This document shows positions 10,290 through 21,311 of a DNA stretch of 64,000 nt, piece by piece. The notes beneath the pieces are model-generated. The model was not told the DNA's origin. It did no database searches and was given only the letters and a program-made list of their open reading frames with translations. The DNA comes from Halalkalicoccus jeotgali B3 (GTDB taxonomy: Archaea > Halobacteriota > Halobacteria > Halobacteriales > Halalkalicoccaceae). The stretch spans positions 1-64,000 of the forward strand of contig NC_014298.1 of assembly GCF_000196895.1 (NCBI RefSeq). The letters run 5' to 3'. A program made the translations under genes and the position numbers. Numbering within the stretch: the stretch's first letter is position 1; every line of letters begins with the position of its first letter.

Positions 10290-11783
10290 TCAGCCGGTGT
10301 ATTCGATGATACGTCCCATACCGCCGTCGAGATGGTAGATGTTGTGACAGTGGAACAGCCACTCGCCAGGATTGTCCGCGAGGAAGTCAATCGTGACCCG
10401 GCCCATGTGGCCCGGCACCATCACCGTGTCCTTGAGCACGTCGCCGACGTGGAAGAAGTGTCCGTGGAGATGCATTGGGTGAGCGACTGGACTTCGATTG
10501 TTCAGCCGTATCCGAACGTGCTCGCCAGCCTTCACGGCAAACGGGTCCGCGTCGGGGAATCGCTGGCCGTTGATGAGCCACGTTCCCGGACCGCGGCCTG
10601 CCGAGAGGGTGACATCGAACGTCCGGTCCGGTGACCCCTGTAGCCCCTCGATGGATTCAACCGCGTGAAGGTCGCCGTAGCCGAGCTGATTGCCATCGAA
10701 CGACGGTTTGCGTGGAGTGCCGGTAGCACCCTCGTAGCGCAGCGTCGCCGTGGCCGGTTGTTCGTCGCCATCGACCGACCGGGCCTCGATGGCCCACGCT
10801 CCGGGATTGTTCGCTTCGACGACTGCATCGTAGCGCTCGCCGGGACCGAAGGCGAACGAGTCGGTCGTGACGGGTTCGACGGGCTGGCCATCGGCGTGGG
10901 TGATGTTCAGTCGATGGCCACCGAGACCGACGCGAAACGTCGTCGCCCCGCTGGCGTTGATGAATCGGACTCGGAGCCATTCGCCCTTTTCGATGGTGAA
11001 CTCCGATGGATTCGACGGAAGACGGCCGTTTGCGAGCAGGCCCGCGTAGTCCGGACGTGAGGCCATGTTCATACCACCGTCCATCTGATTGCGACCCATA
11101 CCTCCACCCATTCCACCACCCATACCGCCTCCGCCCTGAACGGCCCATTCGGATTCCGGCTGCGGGGCACCCCGCAGGTAATCGTTGAAGATCACGACGA
11201 TGTCGCGGTCGAACGCAACGTGTGGCGACTCCTCCTCGACGATGAGCGGGCCGATGAGGTGGCGGTCGAGCTGTAGCCCAATATGACTGTGATAGAAATA
11301 CGTCCCGGCCGGGACCGCTTCGAAGGTGTAGGTGAACGTGCCGTCGGGTTCGACGGGCGCTTGCGTGACGTTCGGCACGCCGTCCATCGGGTTGGCGAGC
11401 GGAATCCCGTGCCAGTGTATCGTCGTTGGGTCGGGCAGCTGGTTTTCGAGGCTGACCTGAAGCACGTCGCCCTCGGCGACCCGCAGTTCCGGTCCGGGCG
11501 TCTGTCCGTCGTAGAGCCATGCGGGATTCGAGCGTTCGGTTCCGTTGGGCGAAATCGGGCCGGTCGTGGCAGTGAGCGTTCGCTGCTGATCAGCGTTTTT
11601 CGGGACGGTCGGTGACTGCGAGGTGGCTGCTTCGGGCGATGGCTCGGCGCTTGCTGGGGCCGAAGCCACGGTCGGCGTGGACGAATCGGTGCTCGACGAC
11701 GAAGACGAACAGCCGGCAAGCATGCTAAGAGACGCGCCCCCGGTGGCTGCGAGCAGCTCTCGTCGAGAGATATCCAGGTTCAT
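10290..11783 (-). CDS. Multicopper oxidase, Tat lipoprotein (laccase/CopA-oxidase type)
   Basis: Exported multicopper oxidase of 497 residues. The leader '[16 protein letters not shown]...MLAGC' has a twin-arginine motif and lipobox, followed by a Ser-rich linker to about residue 70. Copper-site motifs are complete: 'HWHG', 'YFYHSH', '[10 protein letters not shown]' and the C-terminal '[12 protein letters not shown]', which supply the type 1, 2 and 3 copper ligands of a three-cupredoxin oxidase. A Gly/Met-rich insert ('[17 protein letters not shown]') near residue 250 resembles the Met-rich segments of cuprous oxidases such as CueO. It probably oxidises Cu(I) outside the membrane, complementing the adjacent efflux ATPase. 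Confidence 0.92.
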   Translation of the reverse strand: MNLDISRRELLAATGGASLSMLAGCSSSSSSTDSSTPTVASAPASAEPSPEAATSQSPTVPKNADQQRTLTATTGPISPNGTERSNPAWLYDGQTPGPELRVAEGDVLQVSLENQLPDPTTIHWHGIPLANPMDGVPNVTQAPVEPDGTFTYTFEAVPAGTYFYHSHIGLQLDRHLIGPLIVEEESPHVAFDRDIVVIFNDYLRGAPQPESEWAVQGGGGMGGGMGGGMGRNQMDGGMNMASRPDYAGLLANGRLPSNPSEFTIEKGEWLRVRFINASGATTFRVGLGGHRLNITHADGQPVEPVTTDSFAFGPGERYDAVVEANNPGAWAIEARSVDGDEQPATATLRYEGATGTPRKPSFDGNQLGYGDLHAVESIEGLQGSPDRTFDVTLSAGRGPGTWLINGQRFPDADPFAVKAGEHVRIRLNNRSPVAHPMHLHGHFFHVGDVLKDTVMVPGHMGRVTIDFLADNPGEWLFHCHNIYHLDGGMGRIIEYTG

Positions 11784-11793
11784 ATAATTGGAG

Positions 11794-12129
11794 TCAGTCG
11801 CTTTCGAGTTTCTCCCGGCGAGTTTCGAACTCCTCGTCGGAGAGGTCGCCGCGTGCGTAGGCGCTCCGGAGTTCCTCCAGCGCAGTATCACGCGAGTCGG
11901 TGTGGCCGGCTACGCGACGGACGAGGAGATAGCCGGCTCCGAGAACCACGAGAAGCACGACGAGCGGGACGAGAAGCCCGACGAGTCCGGCGTTCCCGCC
12001 CGCGCCATAGCCGTACATCCCACCCATCATCGGCATTGCGAATCCCATCATGAGCATCGGAGCCAACACGAGGATGGCGAGACCGACCAGTAGTATCGTC
12101 GCAAGGTCCGTCCGAGTAGAGTTGGCCAT
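11794..12129 (-). CDS. SHOCT-domain membrane protein
   Basis: Small membrane protein of 111 residues. Two hydrophobic helices (about 10-30 and 43-65) flank a Met/Gly-rich loop 'MMGGMYGYGAGG'. The C-terminal 30 residues ('ALEELRSAYARGDLSDEEFETRREKL') form a SHOCT module, a short helical oligomerisation motif. It ends 10 bp before the multicopper oxidase and begins 4 bp after the DUF302 gene. Met-rich loops can bind Cu(I), so a role in copper handling is possible but inferred only from composition and neighbours. Confidence 0.8.
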   Translation of the reverse strand: MANSTRTDLATILLVGLAILVLAPMLMMGFAMPMMGGMYGYGAGGNAGLVGLLVPLVVLLVVLGAGYLLVRRVAGHTDSRDTALEELRSAYARGDLSDEEFETRREKLESD

Positions 12130-12133
12130 CGCC

Positions 12134-12529
12134 TCACGCCTCCTCGCCAACGGTTTCAAGGACGCGCTCGAAGCGCTCGTAGACTTCTTCGGCGATGGAA
12201 TCAAGCGCGGGGTTGTCGGTGATGCCGACGAGCTGTCCGGGATCGACCGCGCTCACGGTCACACTGTCGTCGGATTCGTAGACGATGACGTTGCATGGCA
12301 GGAGCGCACCCAGTTCGGGTTCTTCGTCGAGACCTTCGTGGGCGAGCTGTGGGTTACATGCACCGAGGATGCGGTACTGTCGAGTGTCGACGTCGAGTTT
12401 CTGTTTGAGCGTCTCACGGACATCGATATCGCTGAGGACACCGAATCCTTCGTCTTCAAGTGCATCAGTTGTCGCGGCCACTGCTTCGTCGAGCGATTCG
12501 TCGGCGGTCGTGGTGAGCGTGTACGTCAT
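12134..12529 (-). CDS. DUF302-family protein
   Basis: A 131-residue cytosolic protein matching the DUF302 fold. Visible elements are 'ADESLDEAVAATTDALEDEGFGVLSDIDVRETL', the central 'YRILGACNPQLAHEGL' with its conserved Cys, and 'GALLPCNVIVYE' with a second Cys. DUF302 proteins often accompany multicopper oxidases and metal ATPases, and the two conserved cysteines could bind metal. Their molecular function is not established. ATG 12529 was preferred over upstream in-frame codons, which lie in the spacer to the CopZ-like gene. It is the second gene of the minus-strand copper run. Confidence 0.85.
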   Translation of the reverse strand: MTYTLTTTADESLDEAVAATTDALEDEGFGVLSDIDVRETLKQKLDVDTRQYRILGACNPQLAHEGLDEEPELGALLPCNVIVYESDDSVTVSAVDPGQLVGITDNPALDSIAEEVYERFERVLETVGEEA

Positions 12530-12612
12530 AGGCTTGGTTGTGTGTAGTAGTGTGTCTTCTACACTATATTGTCCCTTGGATTTCTTTTGTGCGGTGGAAT
12601 AGGGTGGAATGC

Positions 12613-12810
12613 TCACACCGAGGCTTCGTAACCCGTGTCTTCGACTGCTCGGACGATGGCGTCGCTGTCAGGGTCACCCTCAATTGTGGCGTTTTCCGCC
12701 TCGTGATCCGCACGGACATCCGAGACGCCGGAGATGCCCTGAAGTGCCTCCTCGACAGTCTGTTCACAGTGCTCGCAGCTCATTCCTTCGACTGTGATTG
12801 TCGTCGTCAT
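12613..12810 (-). CDS. copZ: HMA-domain copper chaperone (CopZ-like)
   Basis: A 65-residue single-domain metallochaperone. The ligand loop 'GMSCEHCEQTV' (M-x-C-x2-C) lies at residues 9-19 in the expected position between strand 1 and helix 1, and the protein ends with the usual 'AVEDTGYEASV'. It would carry Cu(I) in the cytosol and deliver it to CopA or CopB. It is the first gene of the minus-strand copper run and is divergent from the Lrp-TRASH regulator at 12943. Upstream in-frame codons to 12915 fall in the promoter region and were dropped. Confidence 0.9.
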   Translation of the reverse strand: MTTTITVEGMSCEHCEQTVEEALQGISGVSDVRADHEAENATIEGDPDSDAIVRAVEDTGYEASV

Positions 12811-12942
12811 ACAGGTAATCCTATGCCCGCCTGATTTATTCCGATTTCTGCTTCGATAGTGGTGGTTTGATGACCCGGAAGCTGTTGGTTCCAAAGTGGA
12901 TATTCGGAAGAGCATTTAGTGGTTGATGCCGTCAGTAACAGT
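12811..12942. promoter_or_regulatory. Divergent promoter region of copZ and Lrp-TRASH regulator
   Basis: This 132-bp region separates the divergent starts at 12810 (minus) and 12943 (plus). A/T-rich TATA-like segments occur at about 12830-12842 (minus strand, 'GAATAAAT') and 12913-12920 (plus strand, 'GCATTTAG'). An inverted TTGG/CCAA element sits near 12884-12893. Its position suggests it holds the binding site of the adjacent regulator, but the exact operator cannot be read with confidence. Confidence 0.45.
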
Positions 12943-13539
12943 ATGCGCGATCTCGATGAAACGGACCTCGAAATCCTCGACCTGTTGCTGAGCGATGCAC
13001 GTCAGCCGTGGAGCGAAATCGCCGAGGTGGTTGATCTGTCGCCACCGGCTGTCTCAGAGCGTGTCAAGCGGCTACAGGAGATAGGCATCATCCGTCGCTT
13101 TACCGTCGATGTCGACCGGTCACAGCTTTACGAGGGCGTTCCCATTCTCCTGAAGCTCACGGTTAAATCGGAACGGTTCGAATCCGTCCGTGCAGAGCTT
13201 CTCGAAGCCGAAGCAGTCGAATACGTGTTCACGACCGCCGAACACGATCTCCTCTGCTACGCACTCGTTGTCGATGGCGATGTCCCAACGTGGCTTGCAG
13301 AGATACTCGACGTACGGAGCATCAAGGACTACGACGTACAGCTTCTGACGGGTGTCAAATGGACGCCCACCCTCAGGGAAACGAAGTTCGCTCTGACGTG
13401 TGCTGAGTGCGGCAATACCGTCACCCGTGAAGGGACTGCCGCCCGTATCGGCGACGAACTCCACCAGTTCTGCTGTTCCTCGTGTGAAGCCCGGTTTGAA
13501 GAGCAGTACGAACGGATGGAAGAGGAAGCAACAGGGTAG
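12943..13539 (+). CDS. Lrp/AsnC-family regulator with C-terminal TRASH domain (second copy)
   Basis: A 198-residue regulator, the same length as the protein at 3328-3924 and built the same way: AsnC winged HTH ('WSEIAEVVDLSPPAVSERVKRLQEIG'), an effector-binding-like middle, and a terminal TRASH module with 'CAECGN' and 'CCSSCEARF'. It is likely a Cu-sensing regulator of the divergent copZ operon and of copA about 100 bp downstream. A GTG at 12919 is in frame, but ATG 12943 matches the paralogue's start. The two copies differ throughout, so they are old paralogues rather than a recent duplication, and they may have different metals or targets. Confidence 0.88.
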   Translation: MRDLDETDLEILDLLLSDARQPWSEIAEVVDLSPPAVSERVKRLQEIGIIRRFTVDVDRSQLYEGVPILLKLTVKSERFESVRAELLEAEAVEYVFTTAEHDLLCYALVVDGDVPTWLAEILDVRSIKDYDVQLLTGVKWTPTLRETKFALTCAECGNTVTREGTAARIGDELHQFCCSSCEARFEEQYERMEEEATG

Positions 13540-13644
13540 ATTGACTCTCATCGCAACCACTTTCGAACCATAAGTCTGCACAGGCCTGAGCCTTGAGTAT
13601 CATAAGAACAACCGCATTAAACGAGCATCACGTAGTTACTGGTG

Positions 13645-16275
<2,631 letters not shown>

Positions 16276-16366
16276 CGAAGCGGAAGCCTTCTCTCTATGA
16301 CCAGTCTCACACATCAAATGATCAGAATACATCTGAAGTAACAAGGATACAGTAAGCCAACCGATC

Positions 16367-16468
16367 TCAAGGCTTGTTCCAATCGATGGGATAGACGTCG
16401 AACCCATCTTCGAGTAATCGGCAGACGACGCTCTTGTCTGGCTGTAAGTCGGGGAATGTAGGGACCAG
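16367..16468 (-). pseudogene. phaC: Fragment of PHA synthase PhaC
   Basis: About 33 codons on the minus strand read '[19 protein letters not shown]' then '[10 protein letters not shown]' before a TGA. This matches the N-terminal alpha/beta-hydrolase region of haloarchaeal poly(hydroxyalkanoate) synthase PhaC ('DLQPDRSVVRRLL...DVYLIDW'). Nothing upstream or downstream continues the gene, so it is an isolated relic. The assignment rests on this short stretch. Confidence 0.5.
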
Positions 16469-16582
16469 TAATTTTTATGATATCGTGGACAGCACTGCGA
16501 TCAATGACTGACTCTCGGAGCCGTTCGCCCCCTCGCGCGTGGCCGTCGTCGCGGTGTTCGACCAACCGCGGGAATCTGGATT

Positions 16583-16819
16583 ATGTTGGTCCTGCCGATG
16601 CTCGATATCGGACTGTTTCAGGACCCGCTGTTCGTCCAGTCCAGCTACGAGTTGCGGATGAAGCTCTTTCCCGGGCATCATCCCTTCGCGTAATCGTCGA
16701 TACCGGTTTTACACCGATGTCAATACGTTAGTCCCCACGGCTGGGCGGTTGGCTACCTTCTCCTCGCTATCTTCCTTGTAGTGGGCGTGTTCTACCGGCG
16801 AACACGCTTGGAGCGATAG
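16583..16819 (+). pseudogene. Remnant of a small membrane protein
   Basis: One reading frame shows coding-like sequence: 'IMLVLPMLDIGLFQDPLFVQ' to 'FPGHHPFA', a TAA at 16691, then in the same frame 'HGWAVGYLLLAIFLVVGVF' and 'YRRTRLER' before TAG 16817. The hydrophobic segment with a basic end looks like a final transmembrane helix. The internal stop, and upstream sequence that only makes sense in other frames, indicate decay. Family not recognised. It ends 18 bp from the 3' end of the convergent DoxX gene. Confidence 0.4.
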
Positions 16820-16837
16820 TTGGTCACTACGCTCCGT

Positions 16838-17410
16838 TTATCCCAACAGATACCGGAGCCACGGATTGGATTCAACCACGCTAAGCTGTTCGAGATAGGA
16901 ATCGAGGCCCAGAATCCGCCCGGCACCGAACGCGCCCAAGCCGAACAACAGGACCGCATACACGAGGTGGTCGTCGACGACCCAGCCGTTGGCGAGCGGG
17001 AGTCCGGCCAGCAGACCACCCTCAAGGCTAGCCGCCCAATAAAACAGCATCATCACCGCGCCCCAGAACGCACTCCATCGGACGAACGCACCGAGGATGA
17101 GCGCGAGTCCGGTCAGCGTGAGACCCCACATGTTCAACAGGTCGATGAGGGGACTGCCAGCCATATCGACCCACGCACCCATCAGTGGATTGCCCTCCGG
17201 GACTGCACCCGTCAAGAACCCAGCCGCAGTCCAGTTGTTTGCTGGATCATCATCGAGATACGTGATGAGTTTGGTAATCCCGCCCTGAAAGAGCGTCCAT
17301 CCCATCATGATTCGAAGCAGGAACAACGAGTAGCCGATCCATCGTTCGGAATAGTCAAATCTCACCGACCGATTCAATATCTCCGTTTCGAGCGTATTCG
17401 TCGTCGACAT
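16838..17410 (-). CDS. DoxX-family membrane protein
   Basis: A 190-residue integral membrane protein of the DoxX/DoxD type. Four helices can be placed near residues 30-50 ('YSLFLLRIMMGWTLFQGGITKL'), 90-115, 118-140 and 150-170. The first contains the R-x2-x-G-x5-G-x2-K pattern usual for DoxX. Members are linked to thiosulfate:quinone oxidoreduction or to redox homeostasis. The precise role here is unknown. ATG 17410 gives the normal short hydrophilic N-terminus; 17 further codons upstream are not supported. It lies between the copper ATPase and the permease and is not obviously in an operon. Confidence 0.8.
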   Translation of the reverse strand: MSTTNTLETEILNRSVRFDYSERWIGYSLFLLRIMMGWTLFQGGITKLITYLDDDPANNWTAAGFLTGAVPEGNPLMGAWVDMAGSPLIDLLNMWGLTLTGLALILGAFVRWSAFWGAVMMLFYWAASLEGGLLAGLPLANGWVVDDHLVYAVLLFGLGAFGAGRILGLDSYLEQLSVVESNPWLRYLLG

Positions 17411-17652
17411 GATACAGTATCTACTGACACGTCGATGCTTTATTGCGATTATGGCTTTCACAGTTCCGGTAATATCACCGACAACCTTCGAACTAAAGCA
17501 GGGGTCATAGAACCATGAAAATCCAGCTGAAACCGAGATAGAGGAAATCTACGGCTCAAATTGATATTCGTGATTATTACTGTTCATATCAATATAGTGT
17601 CAGTTGTTTGTCCGCTCTCAATACGACGAAATCCGCCTTCAAATAGAGAGAA

Positions 17653-17808
17653 TCAATAGTGTACTGCTTTTATTCCGTCCGCAGACGCCAATAATTCTCT
17701 TCTATACTGCCGTCGGGTCCGGTTGATAGTGTCTTCCAATTCCGCAATATAGCGCCTCTCTTTCTTCGGTTTCTGAGCAACAATCGACAAAAATGATGCC
17801 CACCTCAT
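17653..17808 (-). CDS. Possible 51-aa basic coiled-coil peptide
   Basis: A small open frame in the 405-bp gap between the DoxX gene and the divergent permease. The peptide 'MRWASFLSIVAQKPKKERRY' continues as a charged helix ('ELEDTINRTRRQYRREL'). The 3' half of the gap reads naturally only in this frame. There is no clear homologue, ribosome-binding site or promoter, so it may be chance. The rest of the gap (17411-17652) is AT-rich and shows nothing else. Confidence 0.25.
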   Translation of the reverse strand: MRWASFLSIVAQKPKKERRYIAELEDTINRTRRQYRRELLASADGIKAVHY

Positions 17809-17815
17809 TCGAACT

Positions 17816-19216
17816 ATGCCGACAACACTCGTCGATGGAGTTCTCGAATCACTCCGCATCGGCGTTGGGTTCTTGTGGGTCGCTGCGTGGGCAATCATCA
17901 TGGGGCTGGTCATCACCAGCCTCGTCCAAGTGTACGTCTCCAAAGAGCGTATGGCGAAGGTTCTCGGTGAGGGAGACCTCTCCGGTCTCACGAAAGCGAC
18001 GCTGTTCGGTGCCGCGAGTAGTGGCTGTAGTTTCGGCGCTGTCGCCATCGGCAAAGGGCTATTCAAAAAGGGTGCTCACGTTGTGAACTTCCTCGCGTTC
18101 ATGTTCGCTTCGACGAATCTCATCGTCGAGCTGGGTTTGATGATCCTGCTACTGCTCGGCTGGGAGTTCCTCGTCGCCGAACTCCTCGGCGGGATCATCC
18201 TCATCGCCGTCATGGCGCTGCTCGTTCATCTGACGCTCCCTGAAAATCTCTTCGAGGACGTGCGAGCGGAACTCACCCAGCGTGATAGAGAACAGGGTGT
18301 CACCGAAGACCCGACCTGTGGGATGGAAGGCAAAGACGAGTATTCGCTCGTCACCGACGGGGGCCAGACAGTGAAATTCTGTTCAGCGGGCTGCATGGAG
18401 ACCTACGAACAGGAGATGGCCAGCAGCGGTGGCTGGCGCGACGAACTGCTCTCATGGGGCGGCTGGTACAAGATCGGTAACCAGTATCGTAAGGAGTGGT
18501 CGATGATCTGGACCGACGTCATCGCGGGCTTTCTCATCTCCGGGTTCGTCATCGTGTTCATCCCGCAGTGGGTCTGGAACGCGCTATTCTTACAGGGCGA
18601 CGGGCTGCTCGTCAGTGCTGAAAACGCGATCATGGGCGTTGCAATCGCCGTCATCAGCTTCGTCGGCAGCATGGGCAACGTCCCGTTCGCCGTCGCGCTC
18701 TGGGGCGGCGGCGTCAGCTTCGCCGGCGTTATCGCGTTCGTTTACGCCGACCTCATCACGATTCCTGTGCTGAACGTCTATCGGAAGTACTACGGTTGGA
18801 AAGTGATGACCTACATCCTCGGCGTGTTCTTCGTAACGATGGCCTTTTCGGGATTTCTCATGGAAGAGCTGTTCGACGTTCTCGGCATCGTTCCGAACCT
18901 CGCCGGCGGCCAGACCGCAACCGAACAGACGTACTTCGAACTCAACTACACGTTCTATCTCAACCTCATCGCGTTTGCGCTCTCGGGATTTCTCTTCTAC
19001 GTTTATCGGCGGGGTCTCGGTGCTCCGGGCCAGTACCGGGATCCAGTCTGTGGGATGCGGACCGACGAGGACGGTCCAACCGTCACTCACGATGATGAGA
19101 CGTACCACTTCTGTTCGGAGAGTTGCAAGCGTGTATTCACTAACGATCCCGACGGCTACTCCGACGTTCACCCGATTGCCTCTCCGACTGGCGGACAGGC
19201 TCACGACCATGACTAA
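17816..19216 (+). CDS. PF03773-type permease with two YHS/TRASH metal-binding modules
   Basis: A 466-residue membrane protein. The two halves of a DUF318/ArsP-like permease are recognisable: helices at about 10-35, 80-105 and 107-130 with 'GAASSGCSFGAVAIGKGL', then about 235-260, 275-300, 310-335, 345-365 and 385-405 with 'FVGSMGNVPFAVALWGGG'. Between them (about 160-200) is 'DPTCGMEG...FCSAGCMETY', and at the C-terminus (about 415-455) 'DPVCGMRT...YHFCSESCKRVF', two YHS/TRASH modules. The protein ends in His ('HDHD'). It probably exports a metal or metalloid complex. It heads a plus-strand unit with the Cys-rich protein and the methyltransferase downstream. Confidence 0.8.
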   Translation: MPTTLVDGVLESLRIGVGFLWVAAWAIIMGLVITSLVQVYVSKERMAKVLGEGDLSGLTKATLFGAASSGCSFGAVAIGKGLFKKGAHVVNFLAFMFASTNLIVELGLMILLLLGWEFLVAELLGGIILIAVMALLVHLTLPENLFEDVRAELTQRDREQGVTEDPTCGMEGKDEYSLVTDGGQTVKFCSAGCMETYEQEMASSGGWRDELLSWGGWYKIGNQYRKEWSMIWTDVIAGFLISGFVIVFIPQWVWNALFLQGDGLLVSAENAIMGVAIAVISFVGSMGNVPFAVALWGGGVSFAGVIAFVYADLITIPVLNVYRKYYGWKVMTYILGVFFVTMAFSGFLMEELFDVLGIVPNLAGGQTATEQTYFELNYTFYLNLIAFALSGFLFYVYRRGLGAPGQYRDPVCGMRTDEDGPTVTHDDETYHFCSESCKRVFTNDPDGYSDVHPIASPTGGQAHDHD

Positions 19217-19281
19217 ACACAGTAAACCGAACTCTGTCCAAATGGACGCCATCCTGAAGTGGTGCGTCATCCACGGGGGGA

Positions 19282-19680
19282 GTGAATACCGTGATTGAGC
19301 GCCTCCTGCACGCGTTCGGATACGCCCTCGCCTACGGATTGTTCTTCAGAGCGGAGACCCCCGAAACCGTCGTGCGTCGGTTGCGGCTCGCCTATCGACT
19401 CGTTGGCGTCCGTATCGAGCAAACAGCGAGCATCAACGGTATGGAACGAACTGTCTTTCGTTGCCCGTACCGGAGCCTCTTGGCCGGCCGCTACGGCGAG
19501 AAGTGGGTCTGTCACGAAAAGCTGGACCGCGTCGACGATGGCTACGTCACATATCTCAAACGACACAAGGGAATCGATTACAACCGACCGCGGAGTTGTG
19601 AGCAGCTGACAGGCTGTGAGGATTCCACGTGCTGTTTTTCGGAAGTATCGGAACCCGAGGTGAAAGAGAATGGGCCGTGA
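19282..19680 (+). CDS. Cys-rich hypothetical protein between permease and methyltransferase
   Basis: A 132-residue protein of no recognised family. Cysteines cluster in 'FRCPY', 'WVCHEKLD' and the tail 'RSCEQLTGCEDSTCCF'. This tail resembles a metal-binding site. The N-terminal half is basic and partly helical ('ERLLHAFGYALAYGLFF'). The start is GTG 19282; GTG 19291 is an alternative. Its last 11 bases overlap the methyltransferase start, so the two genes are coupled, and it follows the permease by 65 bp. A metal carrier or cofactor-like partner of the methyltransferase is inferred from context only. Confidence 0.65.
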   Translation: MNTVIERLLHAFGYALAYGLFFRAETPETVVRRLRLAYRLVGVRIEQTASINGMERTVFRCPYRSLLAGRYGEKWVCHEKLDRVDDGYVTYLKRHKGIDYNRPRSCEQLTGCEDSTCCFSEVSEPEVKENGP

Positions 19681-20539
19681 TGACGGTCAAACGCGCATCG
19701 CCGACCAGTTCTCGTCTCTGGGAGAGCGTGCTGCCATTTGGAAGGCGTTCGCCCTGTTTTTACCGACTAACCAATTCCTGAACGTCGGCTATTCCGAGTG
19801 GTATCAGCCGCATTTCGTCGGATTGAGCCAGCGTCGACTCGCCGAACGAATCGGTTCCGACATCGCTGCTCGGCTCGGGTCGACGGACGGTGTCTCTCTG
19901 CTGGATATCGGCTGTGGACGGGGTGGTCCCACCCTCCATCTCGCCACCGAGCACGGATTTGTGACCACGGGTATCGACCTCGTTCCGTGCAACGTCTCGA
20001 TGGCGAGGCGAAACGCGGCGGCAACCGTGGACGCGCAGTTCGTGGTTGGTGACGCGTTGCAGCTTCCATTCGAACGTGACTCGTTCAACGTCTGTACCGC
20101 CATCGATTCGCCACCCTACCTCCCAAACAAGCGTGAATTTCTCACGGAGATGGCGAGCGTGACCGTCGAAGACGGTCTCGTTGCCGTTTCGGATTTCGTT
20201 CGACCCGAATCGTTGTCACAGGAGGCGCGCGATACCGTCGATACGTTCGCGGATGCGTGGGATCTGGCTCCGATAGCGACGCTCGAACAGTACAAGAGAG
20301 CTATCGCTGTGAGCGGCCTCCACCTCGATGCGGCAGTCGACATCAGTCCCAACAGCATCGCTCGATTCCAGAAGTGGACGGGATTGTACCTGTCTCTGGC
20401 TCGGCGTGGTCTGCTGAAACCAGTCGAGCGGTTTCTGGATCGACGTAATATCGACTGCGACGCGATCACTGAGCAGGTATCTACTACTCATCCAGCACTT
20501 CCGTTATTGCGGCACGTCATCATCTATGCGCGAGCGTGA
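19670..20539 (+). CDS. Class I SAM-dependent methyltransferase
   Basis: A 289-residue methyltransferase. Residues 25-50 ('FALFLPTNQFLNVGYSEW') resemble the start of sterol/tocopherol or phosphoethanolamine-type methyltransferases. Motif I is 'LLDIGCGRGGPTL', the strand-2 acidic residue is in 'TTGIDLVPCNV', and post-motif I is 'VVGDALQLPFERDSFNVCTA'. The overlap with the Cys-rich gene and proximity to the metal permease suggest a metal(loid) or thiol substrate, although the ArsM Cys set is not present. Substrate unknown. Confidence 0.75.
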   Translation: MGRDDGQTRIADQFSSLGERAAIWKAFALFLPTNQFLNVGYSEWYQPHFVGLSQRRLAERIGSDIAARLGSTDGVSLLDIGCGRGGPTLHLATEHGFVTTGIDLVPCNVSMARRNAAATVDAQFVVGDALQLPFERDSFNVCTAIDSPPYLPNKREFLTEMASVTVEDGLVAVSDFVRPESLSQEARDTVDTFADAWDLAPIATLEQYKRAIAVSGLHLDAAVDISPNSIARFQKWTGLYLSLARRGLLKPVERFLDRRNIDCDAITEQVSTTHPALPLLRHVIIYARA

Positions 20540-20927
20540 CTGAGATTCGACTCCTCACCATCACACTCAAAAGTTGAGCTGGCAGATCTGTCATGAAGTG
20601 GTAGAGTGAAACCAATTTCAGTTGTCTAAATTTCGGATGAGAGTGTGCATGACGAATCTACCTAGCCGACCTCAGCTTCTAATTGTTACACGTAGTTTAT
20701 TAGATAGACAATATGTGAATTATGTCACTCATTCCTAAGTGCCATCTTTTACGAGAGGGACCGGAAAAAGAGGGACCCTGACACTAGAAGGGTTCGTTGA
20801 AACTCACAGCTGAAATTAGGATGGCTAGTCAGGGTTGTTTAAATAGACTCCTGAATTTTTTATGTAGAACTGTAGTGATGTGGTCTGACAGGCCAGGGGT
20901 GAGAGCGACGTTAGTTCATATTGTGGG

Positions 20928-20939
20928 GTGCCTCTGACA
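20928..20939 (-). repeat. Dispersed motif TGTCAGAGGCAC, copy 1
   Basis: Minus-strand copy of a 12-base word found five times in the window. Here it extends to CTGTCAGAGGCACCCC and lies in the loop of a 9-bp stem. Confidence 0.6.
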
Positions 20940-21159
20940 GGGTCGCTCTCAACTGTGAATACGCACTATTGTTATTTAACTGTTATGTAATACTAGTTAT
21001 CAATAAGTGGATGAACAAATAATCTGAAGTTTGTACAGAGTGATACCTCTATGTTAGCTGTGCGTCATCTGCTCGTCAGACGTCTGTCCGACTTATATAT
21101 GTCATTCAAACAAAAGAGACAAGTAAGTGACTGCTATAGTTTTCAATGCCGCTACTGAT

Positions 21160-21171
21160 TGTCAGAGGCAC
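21160..21171 (+). repeat. Dispersed motif TGTCAGAGGCAC, copy 2
   Basis: Plus-strand copy in the same intergenic region as copy 1, with diverged flanks. Confidence 0.55.
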
Positions 21172-21311
21172 TCTCGGGGAAAGCAGTGGTCCCTGCGATT
21201 CTTCTGGTTTGCATGGCGTGCTTAGTGAGTCAACCACTGGTCTATCATGGGGTGAACTACTGATAACTTTACGTCGGAATGACGGTACTACCCCATCTAA
21301 TCGGGAGTAGA

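Larger units (their letters stand above)
20540..21311. other. AT-rich intergenic region with stem-loops, no gene seen
   Basis: No credible protein or RNA gene is visible in these 772 bp. A 9-bp inverted repeat (GAGAGCGAC at 20901-20909, GTCGCTCTC at 20942-20950) encloses one copy of the dispersed GTGCCTCTGACA motif (20928-20939). A second copy, in the opposite orientation, is at 21160-21171. A palindrome CAGACGTCTG lies at 21077-21086. The composition differs sharply from the GC-rich metal island to the left, marking a segment border. Confidence 0.5.
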
